From: Moniliophthora roreri
Lineage: Eukaryota > Basidiomycota > Agaricomycetes > Agaricales > Marasmiaceae
Assembly: GCA_001466705.2 (NCBI GenBank)
Contig: LATX02000057.1
Coordinates: 434,001-498,000 of the forward strand
Reading direction: 5' to 3'
Length of the DNA stretch: 64,000 nt
The position numbers and the translations under genes are program-made. Each line of letters opens with the position of its first letter. Position 1 is the first letter of the stretch. Below, piece after piece: positions 11,547 through 23,748 of the stretch. The notes beneath the pieces were generated by a model. It was not told the DNA's origin, made no database searches, and was given only the letters and a program-made list of their open reading frames with translations.

Positions 11547-12137
11547 CGGTGAGTGAGCGCATAGCGTGAAATTTTGTCGTCAGAACAACGCTGACCTGTA
11601 CCGGCTCACCCGGTCCGGTGTTCCAGCTGAAGACTTGTGGAACACCTTCCCCACATCACCAGAGACACTCTCGCAGATGCAGATCATATTAAGTGGAACG
11701 TTAACGTTGTATTTACGCGGTATATCTTGATCTTCCGAGCGGATCGTGGAAGCAGCCAGGAAGCCGGCTAGACGAATGTTGCCAGCAAGACAAATCAAAA
11801 AAGTGGTAGGTAACGTCAACGGGCATATGTACGCCACGATAAGTTATGTATCAACAATGGATGTACAGGTATTCCATTCCATGGAATGGAAGTCGTTGAA
11901 CAATATATAATAAATGCTTCTGCATTCCCTTGCGGGCACATAATAAAAATAAAATAAAGGAGAGGAAAACATGGGCCACGCCGTGTTAAGAAGGCGAAAG
12001 GGGAAAAGAAGGACCGTATAAAGCGCCCCCGGCGAGTGTAGAAATACATGCTACTGTACAAAGCTTTGCAAACGTCCCAATGCGTCGTTTCATCGTCTAT
12101 GCGGTGAATATCCTCGAGGATGAAAAGAAAAGAAAGA
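11547..12137. other. Intergenic region between Rab-GAP and Yippee gene
   Basis: Both flanking genes point left, so this is the Rab-GAP promoter plus the Yippee 3' flank. A minus-strand open frame at 11580-11837 shows no family resemblance. Nothing else is visible. Confidence 0.4.
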
Positions 12138-12814
12138 TCATGAACTGAGTGTACTGTCTTCCGAGTCGGAAGATACGTGTCGACGCATACGCGGAAGCGG
12201 AGGACTACGAGGAATGGCAACTTCCAGTCGTGTTGCGTGTAGATTTTCAAGTTCAAGGAGGTAATGTCCTTCTTTCCACACTTCGGATCGTTCGTGGGCA
12301 CGATTGATTTTCCAGCCCAGGTAACCGGCACACTTTGCGCAGTTGATTTCCTGCATCGTGTGAGCTCCCGTTGCCATGAGCCGCACTTTGGGAGGCGATA
12401 GACGCACATTGCTCCTGGACAACAGAATCAGAAACGAAGGAATAACTGATAGTCAGATCAGCTTACATCTCAGTAAAGAGCGATGCTTTTCCAGAGAAAC
12501 CTCTGAAAGCGCGGGAATTGGGAGGTATCTGTCAATCAAGTATCAGAGATGAGTACCAGAAACCTGTACCGGAAACCCGGATAAGGTCAACTCACTGCTT
12601 CCAGAGGAAGGAGGAGACTTATAGAAGTCACATTTGTACGGCACTTCTTGCATGCAAGGGAGTGAGGTGCAGGGGGTAGCGGGCGTGAAACAGATACGGG
12701 CCTTTCGCGAGGCAGCGAAGGGAGACGACGAGGCGACCGAGGTGTTGAAGGGGGCTTTGAAAGAAAGTCCAGCTCTCCGGCGGCAGCAAGTTTCTGGATA
12801 TCGCTGAGAGACAT
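12138..12814 (-). CDS. Yippee-like zinc-binding protein
   Basis: The Yippee/YPEL family folds around one zinc ion held by two CxxC pairs. Three exons join in frame: 12596-12814, then IPPNSRAFRGFSGKASLFTE, then the 3' exon from about 12422 down to 12138. The first CxxC is CKKC at the end of exon 1 and the second is CAKC in MQEINCAKCAGYLGWK. Family signatures FRGFSGKASLF, RLMATGAHTMQEINC and EVWKEGHYLLE are all present. Compared with animal YPEL proteins the chain has an extra Pro/Arg-rich N-terminus of about 45 residues and an acidic Ser-rich tail. In yeast the homologue is Moh1, linked to survival in stationary phase. TATATAG near 12901 on the same strand could be the core promoter. Confidence 0.9.
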
Positions 12815-13326
12815 GGCAAGAACGAAAAACGAAAAGAACGAGAAACGAAGAACGAAAGAAGGGAAAGATCCCTGTGTCCTAGCCGAAGGATACCTCCAGC
12901 TATATAGATGCAGACTGAATGCAGTGCCCTTATTGGCAGGTTGGCATCAACGGACAGCATCGAAACCAGCAAGAAGCCAGTCAAACTGGAGATGGAGACA
13001 TCTCAAGAGCATCTTGACACCAGAAAAGCGCTGACTACAAAGTGGTGAATCGTGATGATCCCCAGATAATTTCGGAAATATAGTAATAGCTGTGATTGAT
13101 TGGATCGTCAGCGAGAGGTTCGATTACAGGGAATGATGACAGGTGACGACGATAAAAACCAAAAGATACATACCTGACAGGAGCGCGTGCTTGGGCTTGC
13201 AGGAGAAGGTAATCCCGGGACTGAATTGAAGCGAGAAAGCGAAAATCGCTGATAAGAGGTTGATAGACAAAACGCGTGACGGGGGCTTTCAAAAGTCGAC
13301 CACCAGGACAGTCCAGCTATCTGACG
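12815..13326. promoter_or_regulatory. Divergent promoter region, Yippee / allantoinase
   Basis: This 512-base interval separates two genes transcribed away from each other. A TATATAG element near 12901 fits the Yippee gene. I see no clear TATA box for the allantoinase side. Confidence 0.45.
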
Positions 13327-14996
13327 ATGTCAAACTACAAAGTCATCGTCAGTTCTCATGTCCTGCTTCCCGATACCGAGGATTTATGCCCAGCTGCAAT
13401 CATCATCGATTCCGAAACTGGGAAGATCACAGAAATTCGCCTCGGGCGATACTCGGCCAGTGATTCGTCAGACTCATTCCCCTCAGATGCCCAATGGGTA
13501 GATGCTGGTGACAGAGTCATCTTGCCTGGCCTAGTCGAGTATAACCATCTTTCATGTCTTCTTCGGTGTACGGCTCAACATTCATCCTAGTGCTCATGTA
13601 CATCTAAACGAACCTGGACGAACTGACTGGGAGGGATTTTACACCGGTACAAGGGCAGCAATTTCAGGCGGCGTTACCACGATCGTTGACATGCCTCTCA
13701 ACTCGATACCGCCGACTGTAACTGTGCCAGACTTTGAAATTAAGCGCCAAGCCGCGTTAGGCAAGTGTTTCACCGACGTGGCATTCTGGGGAGGCGTAAT
13801 TCCTGGCAATGAAGTATGTAGGTCCCTGATTGCAATGATATTCGATTGAATTAGGTATTCCGTTTATGTTAGGCCCATCTCAAACCTTTGGTTGAAGCTG
13901 GGGTGAAAGGATTCAAATGTTTCCTCATTGAAAGCGGGGTAGAGGTACGTCTTCTCTAGAACCAAGACGTTATGTAGAACTTACACGTGGCGATTCTCAG
14001 GAGTTTCCATGCGTTTCGGAGAGCGATCTACGAAAATCTATGGCCATACTCCAAGTAGCTATATCCTTTTGGTCAAGGCCGCACTTATGATCACTAATTC
14101 GCCTTGCAAAAGGATTTTCCTTCCGCAACCTTACTATTTCATGCCGAACTGGAAGAACAGTCAGCCGGTGAAACCGTAGCTCCCGAGAAAGACCGCACCT
14201 TATATCAAACATTCCTTCAATCTCGCCCTCAAGAACTAGAAATCAACGCGATCTCCTTAATCACGAAACTGCAGAAGTCATTTCCATCGCTTCGATGCCA
14301 TATTGTTCACTTGTCGGCCTCTAATGCCCTCCCAATTGTGAGGGCGGCAAGAGCTTCGGGGGCTAAGCTGACGGTTGAGACCTGCTTCCATTATCTCTGT
14401 CTTGCCTCGGACGATATTCCTAAGGGTCATCCAGAATTCAAATGCTGTCCTCCAATAAGAGATACCCACAATTGCGATGCACTTTGGGCAGCCCTGAAAG
14501 ACGGGACTATTGACTGTGTGGTGTCTGATCATAGTCCGTGTGTCGCCGAGCTGAAACACCTGGATGACGGCGACATCATGAGCGCTTGGGGAGGAATTAG
14601 CTCGGTCGGGCTTGGGCTCAGTCTTCTGTGGACTGAAGGACGTAAACGGGGGGTTGGTATCAATGAAATATTGAAATGGACCAGCCTGAACACCGCCAAA
14701 CATGCTGGCCTGGACCATGCCAAGGGGAAATTGGCAGCAGGATATGATGCAGATGTAGTGGTTTGGGATCCGGATGCCGAATTTGAGGTGGACTCTCTAT
14801 TCTTGGATGAACAAATCGCTGATGAAGTTCTTCCTAGCTAACTAGAGAGGACCTGAACTTCAAGAACAGAGTTTCTCCGTATATTGGTCAGAAACTTCGT
14901 GGAAGGGTAGAAATGACATTTTTGCGTGGATCTCTTGCATATGATTGGACGAACGGAGGTGTAGGCAATATCGGTCCTAAAGGAAGACTTCTGTAG
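13327..14996 (+). CDS. Allantoinase
   Basis: Allantoinase opens the ring of allantoin to allantoate, a step of purine-nitrogen use. The first exon starts [15 protein letters not shown] and ends ILPGLV; the splice restores [17 protein letters not shown], with the HxH metal ligands and the allantoinase-type Arg. Further ligands are the carbamylated-Lys candidate in [12 protein letters not shown], His in LLFHAELEE and CHIVHLSAS, and Asp in CVVSDHSPC. The last intron runs from after DPDAEFE to a tgcaactag-type acceptor ending ctagagag; without removing it the protein stops early after VLPS. With it, the conserved end [18 protein letters not shown] to [13 protein letters not shown] is recovered. 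An upstream in-frame ATG at 13276 is possible but adds non-conserved residues. Confidence 0.92.
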
Positions 14997-15924
14997 ATTT
15001 TTCAGCATGGACTAATTTGTGGATATAGGGCCATGAGAGCGTATGAAGTTCTCTACTTGCTCCGACCCATGCAGCGCTGAGCGCTTGAGCACTAGAAGCT
15101 GAAGCGCAAGGTACAAGCTGGTACAAGTGGCTGAAACTATCGCGCGCCATCACTCGGCAAACAGATGAAACGACGCACATACTTACCGTAACTGACGCAG
15201 GCTGTACAGCAAAGCTGGTTGACGATACTGATTCTCAGTGCGATTAACAACAATTGGCGGCTATGTGGGCATGTCCTCGTCGGATTGTCAGAGATTGACC
15301 TGCGGGGAGTAGGGAATCTCGGTGTGGAGCTTACTTTCTAGCAACAGAATTCTGAAGGCTGAGACGCTGAGGCCTGAGGTACATAGTGTGGGGTCGTTTC
15401 CAGACCAGAGACGCGGCTATATGACAGTGTTGACATCTAGGGATGATATATGATACGCCAATTGAATTTGTTGAAAGAATGTCAGGCGAGATAATAAATT
15501 GATATTCGCGAGTAAGACCAGCCTGTCCTCGGCCCTATGGAGTTGAATGAAAGACTTGCTCGTAGAAGATCCGATGTCAGGATGCCTATCCGCCATCGAG
15601 CAAAGCAATGAGGTGTGCCGCGTGCCGTGCAGGACACCCATTTCCGGTGTTTCAAGCACAGACGTGAGAATTTGCGCCCAATTGGTACATAGATTTTAGG
15701 TGGCATCAAAGAAGGCTGACAAGAATCTGCTGTCCCTGCTAAATCGTAGTTTCCTTCAGGATGCCAGAGGATGCAGCACTCTAGCACAGCGGACTTGTGA
15801 CTCGAGGGAATTGGGAATTGGTTTGGTAGTATCAACGTCAGACGTAAAAAGGGCCGAAATGGCACGTGACGGGGGCATTCCTCTCTTCCCTTCCAGCTCG
15901 ACCTTGGCGTTGGGGTTGCCCAAA
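14997..15924. other. Intergenic region with no recognised gene
   Basis: This interval of about 0.9 kb lies between allantoinase and a RING protein gene. Short GC-rich motifs (AGCGCTGAGCGCT near 15072, GAGACGCTGAGGCCTGAGG near 15360) recall motifs near 7.35 kb, but I could not show a real repeat family. Minus-strand open frames here look random. Confidence 0.4.
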
Positions 15925-17936
15925 ATGAGGAGTATCTCAGCATCAATACTCTTTCTGTTTGCTTTATTGTCTTCATTCTGTGTGCTTGCTTATGTCCCCG
16001 CATCACCCACGAACAATACCGAAGATGCTATAGCTGCTGGGCTCAACGTCACCGACGTCTCATTACTACACTTACAATGGTTCGCCAATGGGTGAGCATT
16101 CCTTGGTATTTCTTGCCGAGTCAACGATCTAATTGAGGTTTCCAGCTCCTATACCCAACATATTTCTTATCAGCTAGCTGGGAACGGAAGCCAAGGTGTC
16201 ACCCAGGTGCGAATCGAACTCCTCTACCTCATAACATGCTGTTAAATGTTGTCAACAAGGGAGCTCTTGTTCATTTTTCGGAAGTCGAAGTCAACAACAG
16301 GACCGAAGGCAGTAAGTTGCTCGTCAGCTTGATTACATTTTCCACGAGGATCTCATGAAAATCATCGCCCAGCTACTACCCCTTGGATTGCCCTGGTGTC
16401 TTGCGACTTCAATGCTACTGATGCTGATCAGGAGATAGACATTTTCACTTTAGCGCGAGACAAGGGAGCCGTGTCTGCTGTGAGTCCTCAATCTTGTCAT
16501 AGTTGATATCACACCTGATATCTTCAATATCTTCAAAGCTCCTATATTCCATGTACTCAGAAGCTTGCGTTATCAACCCATACTACGCGGATCCCGAAAG
16601 CTTCGACCAAGTTTTCGACATATTCTCCACACAAAGTTTGGCATCTGCCCGTCTCATCGAGTATCAGTTTGGGCAGATTTCTACCGGCCAGAATTACTTC
16701 ACTTCCTACAATTCGTCGCGGATGAACGACTCGGAGGCTACTGTGATCGCTTCAATCAACGAAGGCTATGCGGTCGCGCCTGGTTATCTTTTCGCCACCT
16801 TGGTCGCCCACAACGCAACCAACGCCTCAAATTATAATATGGGAAATAACGGTGGAGGTGGAAGCACGAGTCAACAACAAGGACGTTCAACCACTGCTTT
16901 AGCGATGTCAGTTCCGTTCGCATCGCCAATCCGTACCAAACTGATTGAATTTACTCTTCAGGATTGTTCTTTATGCTATCACGGGTTGTGTATCAGCGCT
17001 GTTCTGTGTAGTAATCATCACCGGTGTATGTCATTCTACATCCTTAGTGGAGTACATCTACTCATCTGACGTTCGCAGGCTATTCGTGCTATACGACATC
17101 CTGAACGATATGGTCCTCGTGGCGGACGATATGGCGGTGCCGATGCCGGCATGATACAAAGCCGTGCTCGAGGCTTAACTCGTGCTATTTTGGACACCTT
17201 CCCAGTCGTTAAGTTTGGCAGCCAACCAAACTCCGAGAAGGATGTGGAAGGGAGAAGTGAAGACGTCAGGACAGCAGGATCAGCCTCGACTGCGGTGCCC
17301 GTGTCTGTCCTTGAAAAAGGAGTGAGGGCCGGTAATAGTGCTAATACTAGAGTCCAGACCCAAGATGAACCGTCTACACCATTCAATACCAGGGATGTGG
17401 CAACTGTCCCAGTTACCACTGTCGGCGACAGTGACGGCGACTTGATGGGCCAAGTGAGACCTCGTAATCATGTTCGGACATCTCGAGAGGATGTTGTTCC
17501 CGCCGCTATCGGTCGCGAGACCTGCCCTATTTGCATTGTCGATTTTGAGGAAGGCGACGACATTAGGATCCTACCTTGCGAGGGACAGCACCGTTTCCAT
17601 CAACAGTGTGTGGATCCATGGCTTCTGGAGCTGTCAAGTTCATGTCCATTGTGTCGACACGGTATGTCCAGATGTTCATCAACGTCTTTCCATCGCTGAA
17701 TCGCATTACCCTCTTTAGACTTTCTTGCATTGGAGAACATGCTGAACGGTGAATCGGAAGAAGAGGAGCCCATTGCTTACCCTGTCAACGCTTCTGAATC
17801 CTCCCAACGTCGAAGCAGTCGATTTTCCCGTTACGTTCGGTCCGCCATTCACAGACATCGCCATCGCCACGGCCGAGACGATCAGGTAACAGAAAATAAC
17901 CCCCCTGCACCTCCCGTTCCTCAGCCATCCATGTAA
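15925..17936 (+). CDS. Membrane-anchored RING-H2 E3 ubiquitin ligase
   Basis: This is a type I membrane protein of the PA-TM-RING or similar class that should ubiquitinate proteins at endomembranes. The signal peptide is MRSISASILFLFALLSSF. The lumenal part is Asn/Ser rich with many N-glycosylation sites (NNT, NVT, NGS, NRT, NAT). One membrane helix follows (LYAITGCVSALFCVVIITG). The cytosolic part carries a disordered Ser/Thr/Val linker and a RING-H2 finger: CPIC, FEEGDDIRILPC, HRFH, C and CPLCRH, with Cys3-His2-Cys3 spacing. The tail has an acidic patch (EEEEPIAYP), a His-rich stretch RHRHRHGRD and a Pro-rich end. Several introns interrupt the lumenal half, and their exact borders are less certain than the RING exon. 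Confidence 0.85.
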
Positions 17937-18207
17937 AAACCTGTCTTTCCTTAATTGTTCCACTTGTTTTTCGGACTTGTAATAACAGATCGTATCCTTG
18001 TATCCTTCTATTTCATTCTATACGAACAGCCATCTTCATACATATTTACTATATGTTCATCTATCTTACCAACCATTAGCTTCTAGATTTCCATATGAAT
18101 TTATCCTTTGCATTGCGTTCAGCGCTCAAGCTACCCAAGTCTGAGTAACACGGCTTATGTAAAGCGTACATTTCTTCACCTCACTCTTAAAGTTTTTCTA
18201 CACGACA

Positions 18208-19676
18208 ATGAATGGAACCACAGACGTCGAACCAATTGTACGAATTCGCGAATTGACCCACGAGAAAGTCAATTTTGTTCTGGAAAACGTAGATCTCGGG
18301 TATGATCATGTACGGTGGACGGAAGGACTGGTCGAAACTGACTTGGGAGTACTAGGTTCGCGAACTCTTTACGCAGGGTGATGATGGCAGACCTACCCAC
18401 TATTGGTACGCTTCTCCAAGCTCGCATTATACTCGGTATTAGTTGTATTAATCCATGCCCTCCATTGATCAAAACAGCAATCGACCTAGTTGAATTCGAA
18501 ACGAACACGACAGTTTTACCAGATGAATTCATATCGCACCGTCTTGGAATGATCCCTCTGGTCAGCACGAACTGTGACGACGCGATGCGGTACACAAGGG
18601 CAAGGAATTCACGTTCTTGTCGACCATAATACCTTCTGAATCGTCTATGCTTACAGGATTGCACTTGCACATCATATTGCGCTTATTGCTCGATAACATT
18701 ACTCCTCAACGTCAGCTGTCCCGACGCCGTGACAATGGACATTACAAGCAATCATCTCGAGGTGCAAACAGACATTGATGTTGGATTGGATGAGCCGGGA
18801 GAGGAACTGTCGAAACGAACACCAGACTTTGGTCATCCAGTGGGCAAAAGTACGTTTCGCGTTCGTTCTTAACTCTTCGCGGCCCTGATTTCATTATTAC
18901 AGACAAATTGGGTGCTCAACCCGTTTTGATATGTAAAATAAGGAAGGGGCAAGAATTAAGACTGAAATGCATAGCAAAGAAGGTCATTATTTTACCCCAT
19001 CTTCGAGAGGTACCTCTATAATTCTCCTCAGGGCATAGCAAAGGAACATGCAAAGTGGTCTCCGTGCTCAGCGGTCGCTTTCGAGTACGACCCGTACAAC
19101 AAACTACGCCATACGTCGTATTGGTTTGAGACCGACGAACGCGCAGAGTGGCCGGTCAGTGAAAACGGCCGTGAAGAAGAACCCCCAAGAGACGATGAGA
19201 TCTTTGCCTACAATGCAAAACCAACAAAATTCTACTTCGACGTTGAGACAGATGGAAGTCTTGGCCCTCAAGAGGTGGTAATGAAGGTACATCCACGTCC
19301 ACGATGAGTTTCTCTGAGATCGATCTCATACTCTTTCCAGGGTCTGGCGGAACTGCAGAAAAAGTTGGCGAATTTGATCCTGGGTCTCAAATCACAGCCG
19401 GAAGTTGATATGCTGGCGTCGGCAGATCAACCTCCCGCAGATCAGACAGCTCCCGCAGCGTCTTCTGGTTGGGGTCCAAGCGCCGGTGCAACTGGGGGAT
19501 GGGGTGATGCAAGCAGTGCTGGAGGCTGGGGTAGCACCAGTCCCTCCCGGGGAGGTGCATCGAGCACATGGGGCGCTGCCTCGAGTCCGGGTTCTGGCAG
19601 TGGATCTACGTGGGGTGGTGGTGCTTCAGGTGGCTGGGGTAGCCCTAACCAGCAATCAAACGGATGGAATGTTTAA
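18208..19676 (+). CDS. RPB3: RNA polymerase II subunit RPB3 with Gly/Trp-rich tail
   Basis: RPB3 pairs with RPB11 and seeds assembly of RNA polymerase II in the nucleus. Exon 1 (18208-18299) gives [20 protein letters not shown]; splicing restores [20 protein letters not shown], the alpha-motif, followed by [18 protein letters not shown]. The zinc loop is [11 protein letters not shown]. The second domain includes [40 protein letters not shown] and [19 protein letters not shown]. After the usual end ([16 protein letters not shown]) comes an extra tail of roughly 85 residues containing seven Trp residues, mostly in GWG or TWG, separated by Gly/Ser spacers, from about 19459 to the stop. Such a tail is absent from yeast and human RPB3. 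The core assignment is secure; the role of the tail is unknown. Confidence 0.95.
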
Positions 19677-19880
19677 ATCGTACGGTAACATATCTTCATT
19701 TTGTTGTAGTAGCAGACATGGAATTGATGAAGCGATGAACAGATATGTCTAAGTCCTTCTGTCTAAAAATACTACGTGCAAGCATAGGACAAGCCAGCGC
19801 AAAGAGCAAAGGGAGACAATATTACTTATAGAAACTTAACCAAGCTGGAAAAGCGCAAGATTGTCAAGCAACAGACTAAA

Positions 19881-22800
19881 TTACCGCCTATCGGTCATCT
19901 CAATGTAATCCGCGCCGGCACGGGTATTAAAACTCGAACTAGCCATAGGCATCGTCATTACCGCAGGACTAGTTGTTCGGGTTCCATGATTTGATGATGT
20001 ATCCTGCTTACGGGGCTCTGGCATTCGTAATTCCTCGGGTGCATCAAAGATGTTATCAGTCTCGCTGTCTTTAGGGGAGAACGATATTAGCTCTGCGTCC
20101 AAACGGAGCCCGAGAACTCAGATGAACTCACGCATCATCGCATTCTGGTCAGTCAGTTTCCAGCCGCTTGATGGTGCCGGCGTGCTCTGGGGTCGATGCT
20201 TGTGTTCGTCTTCATTTTTTACCTCTTCCCATGGTACCTCAGTGTATCGTTTTGGCGCCGGGGTGGATGCTGGATCGCCAGATGGACCGTAGATTCCAAC
20301 ATCGGCTAAGGTTGTTTTCAATTGGCATATCCATCGATTGCGGCGCTTTGTCTTGACGGCACTCTGCTGAGAGTTACTCTTATATTTAATGTCAGCGGAC
20401 AAGGTCATCTTCTCCTGTTGGGGGAAGTCTGTAGGATATCAAGAACGGCGTTATTTGGCAGATACTAAACGCCTAAAAATCGGGTTATACTACATACCAA
20501 CTACATTGACGTCGAAAGCCGGAAGGAAATCGCGGCGCTGAGATTGGACAAAATAGAACATCTTGCTCCGTAATTGTTCCAGCTGCTCGAAGGTGGTGTC
20601 ATAGGCAACATCAAAAGTGAACGTTTCCGATTGCTACAAACATGCTCAGGAATGCATGAGTAAATCGTGCCAACAGCGACGTACTTGAGGGCTGCGTCGG
20701 ATGTTAAGGATGAACTAGGATAAGAACGACAACGACATGAATGAGATCAAGTCCGACAAGCGACTTGAATGGACACACCTGCTCGTTTAAAACCTTATTC
20801 GGCGCTTGAACGTAAGTACCGTTGCCGTCCACCAAGATCGTACTCAGCAGTCTTATCTCTTTGACGGTATAGGTAGTCTTTGAGACTTCGATCTTGTCGC
20901 CTACATCGAAGGGATGTTTGATGAACAGGAAGATGATGCTGGTAAGTATTTCCGTCAAACTCCCTCCAATGAGCCAGCTTAGGCCTAGTTAAAGTCGTGT
21001 GTGAGGAAGCAAGGAATGACGGAAAATTGAGGGAGCCTACCGAGGATCAATGTACCGGCACCAGTAATCAGAGTGGCTAGTTGTGCCTCCTAAAAGATAC
21101 ATGTGATGGGAGCGTATGGAAAAAATTGTATCGACATACCAAGCAGACAGCGATAATCAGCGCAGCTATGACAACATACAAACTCATCAGGATATTATCC
21201 AGTCGGCCAACTGCGCTATCAAGGTCTTGCATCGAATGCTCGATGGACAATTGCTCGCGATGGAAGTCCATACATGCCATCTCGATCTCGTCCCTTGAAG
21301 CATCACCATTACCGTCTGTGAAAGGGACGTTGATCAACTCCCAGTGTGTTTAAGACGATCCAGACTTAGCTAACCTCGGTCAAATAATGCAAAAACACGC
21401 TCAGCTTCTTCCTGGGAGGTGAAAAAGCGCGCTATGTCTTCAACGAAGAGGTAATCTGAGCCAGGCCGAACAAATGAGTAGAAAAGCCTGCGAGCAAGCT
21501 TTTTTCTCCAATGTGAGCAGGTCGTCGGGAGATGCCAGGCATATAAACATACCAGGCGGGACTTATTTGCCGATTCCAAAGCAGTTTTGACCATGGCCTG
21601 AGGGGAGTTGGGTTGAAGAACAGAACTAGGGCTTCGTCAATGTTGTGAATCACGAGCTCGAGTTAGATGTCACCTTCCCGCAATCTCAGACTAGAGCAAC
21701 CAATTGTAAGATATGAAGTAATGAAAGAGACATGCAAAAACTCACAGCGACATTTCCTAGAGCAGTGGTTGTAGTAGTTGCTGCAAGCCTTACTCCCTTC
21801 AATGCTCTCTTAAAGAACTTTCTTGTCTTCACGACCGGATCGCTGGCATCAGCTTTGAGCGTATCAGATCGACCAGGGATATCTGAGGAGTTACGATAAA
21901 GAGTGACGAGAGAGCGTACTGCAAACTTTTGATCGGCGATGCGTTCTGGTAGGAAGGATTAGCAACACATTTAGAAGCACGATCTAACTCGCACCTGCAT
22001 AACTTCGTTCATGAAACTTTCCAGCAATCCACTGAATAGCAAACTTCTCGAAAAGGAGGGCCGCTGAGCACAAGAAAATGCCGAAAAGAAGTTTGGCGAT
22101 TATATCTGTTGCGTTCCTGCTTTTTTCACCAACATCATCTCTCTGCCTGTTGTCAATCAAAGGTTGCCAAGAAATCCACATTGTAAGAGTCCACACGAAA
22201 AGAGCGATATATCGGTGCAGAACTGCAGCCCAATCAATGTATTTGCGGGTCCCGACGGCAATAACCCCGATGGTGGAGCGCACGAGTGCAGGAAAGATTC
22301 GAGAAACTGCAAGAGCAGCCCACCAGCCTTCGCAAGTTCTTCAACGATCGGATTCTACCGAGGTTAAATAAGTAGAACTCACCACCCCAAGCCACACTAA
22401 ACCATATACTCCACCACAACAATTTCACACCCCAAATCTCACCATTAGGATATGTCGTGAACTGCAGAATAGCTAAGAACCATCATGTATATTTAACCAT
22501 CTGTTAGAAAGGAATCAACCGAGCACGCACCTGGTATCCACAGAATCCCCATGACAGGAATGATGAACAGAAACCATCTTGTTACAATGGATACATTTAG
22601 CAGGTAGTGATACAGTCGTGACACCTGTTATCGGGGTGAGTGGACCACTCAATGGCAGCGAAAATTGGGTGAACATACTTTGTTTTGAGGCACGTCACCA
22701 TCTGCGAAAGCTAGGTGGTTCTCTCTCGCATTTCGGGAATCAAATTCTTCGTAAGAGTGCTCGAACCTCTTCAAGAGGTCCCAGCTCGAGTTGCGACTCA

Positions 22801-22978
22801 TTCCTGGCCTGTGCGTGCTCGGAGTGGGCATTCCTGGAATTCGACCTCGTTCCGCATAGTCAGGAGTCGGTTCCATCATTCGTGCTCTTCGATTTGCACT
22901 GTCAGACGATCTTGAAAGTAAAGAGAACTGAGAAGCTGAAGGTTCGTGGGTATTTTCCGAGGGTTGAGGAGGGTACAT
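19881..22978 (-). CDS. EF-hand mechanosensitive channel of the MscS family
   Basis: This is a fungal MscS-type channel like fission yeast Msy1/Msy2, which act at the endoplasmic reticulum in osmotic and calcium responses. The N-terminus (from MYPPQPSENTHEP) is Ser-rich and cytosolic. Several membrane helices follow, including YIALFVWTLTMWISWQPL and IAKLLFGIFLCSAALLFEKF. An EF-hand lies between the helices and the pore, with a loop formed across a splice: FALFDR, then DGNGDASRDEIEMAC. The pore region contains RLDNILMSLYVVIAALIIAV. The MscS beta domain then appears as FLFIKHPFDVGDKIEV and STILVDGNGTYVQAPNKVLN. The C-terminus is acidic and ends DYIEMTDRR. Many short introns are present. Confidence 0.88.
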
Positions 22979-23748
22979 AAAGAGCTAAGGAACGGAAATT
23001 GTAGGTCAAAGTTGAAAGGCAGAAGGTGACGAAACAGGAGACTTTTTTCGTGGAAAGGTGATTGCCGCCGTCGCCGTCGCCGTTCTCGCCATCATAATCA
23101 TTCTGCACCTCCGTTTCCTTGACGAGGAATGCAACTTTGATTCCGTCTCGATGATGGAAGAGTATGTATGCAACAGGTCATAAAAATTACCAACTCAGGT
23201 GCTTCTGGGTCCACACTATCCAAAGGCTAAGTTATATCTAATCGACCCGTCGGGTATGCGTTGACGATATCTATACAGTGTACGGGCGCTCAAAGCACAT
23301 ATAGAGGTCGAGCAGGGCGTGTATGCCACGGTAGTAAGTAGCACTTGGTAGCCACATATATTGCCGTCGTGCGCAAACGTTCATCGGGCGCTTTTCACCG
23401 TTGACCAACCCGGCTGCAGCCTATCGCCGATGTTCAGACGAAAACCTCATGAAAGAGTCGGTAGCACCGATTCTGTTACTGATATTCCGAAACTGCAAGG
23501 CACAAAGTACTCTGGCCCTCACCTGTTTCCTCTCATCCCGTGGCGAAATCGACCTTTTTAAGGACCTTTTCCGACCTGGAGCTCATCACAGCTGATATCC
23601 ATCGATTATCTTAGTTTGGCTGTCATATGGTCTCGCCCGGAAATGATTCTAAATGCTTAGCGTCGGGTGTGGAATAAGAACATAGAACAAAGTGTCCACA
23701 AGGTGTGAAGTCTACGTACAAGCGCTGTGTACCGTGAAACCGCCAGAA
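22979..23748. other. Intergenic region upstream of the MscS gene
   Basis: Both flanking genes run leftward, so this is the MscS promoter plus the TLG2 3' flank. A GCC/GTC microsatellite-like run (gccgccgtcgccgtcgccg) lies at about 23064-23084. No gene or TATA box is clear. Confidence 0.4.

Noticed and set aside
11580..11837. Minus-strand open frame of 85 codons upstream of the Rab-GAP
   Set aside because: It has no family resemblance and no splice joins it convincingly to the Rab-GAP start.
13105..13130. tRNA-like GGTTCGATTAC
   Set aside because: It departs from the B box consensus and no upstream A box or stem pairs with it.
15482..16006. Minus-strand open frame of 174 codons
   Set aside because: Its composition looks random and it overlaps the well-supported signal-peptide exon of the RING gene on the other strand.
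19792..19850. Similarity between the 3'-3' gaps at 19.8 kb and 40.2 kb (AAAGAG.AAAGG and TTAACCAAGCTGG)
   Set aside because: Matches of about 13 bases with different spacing are expected by chance in 64 kb.
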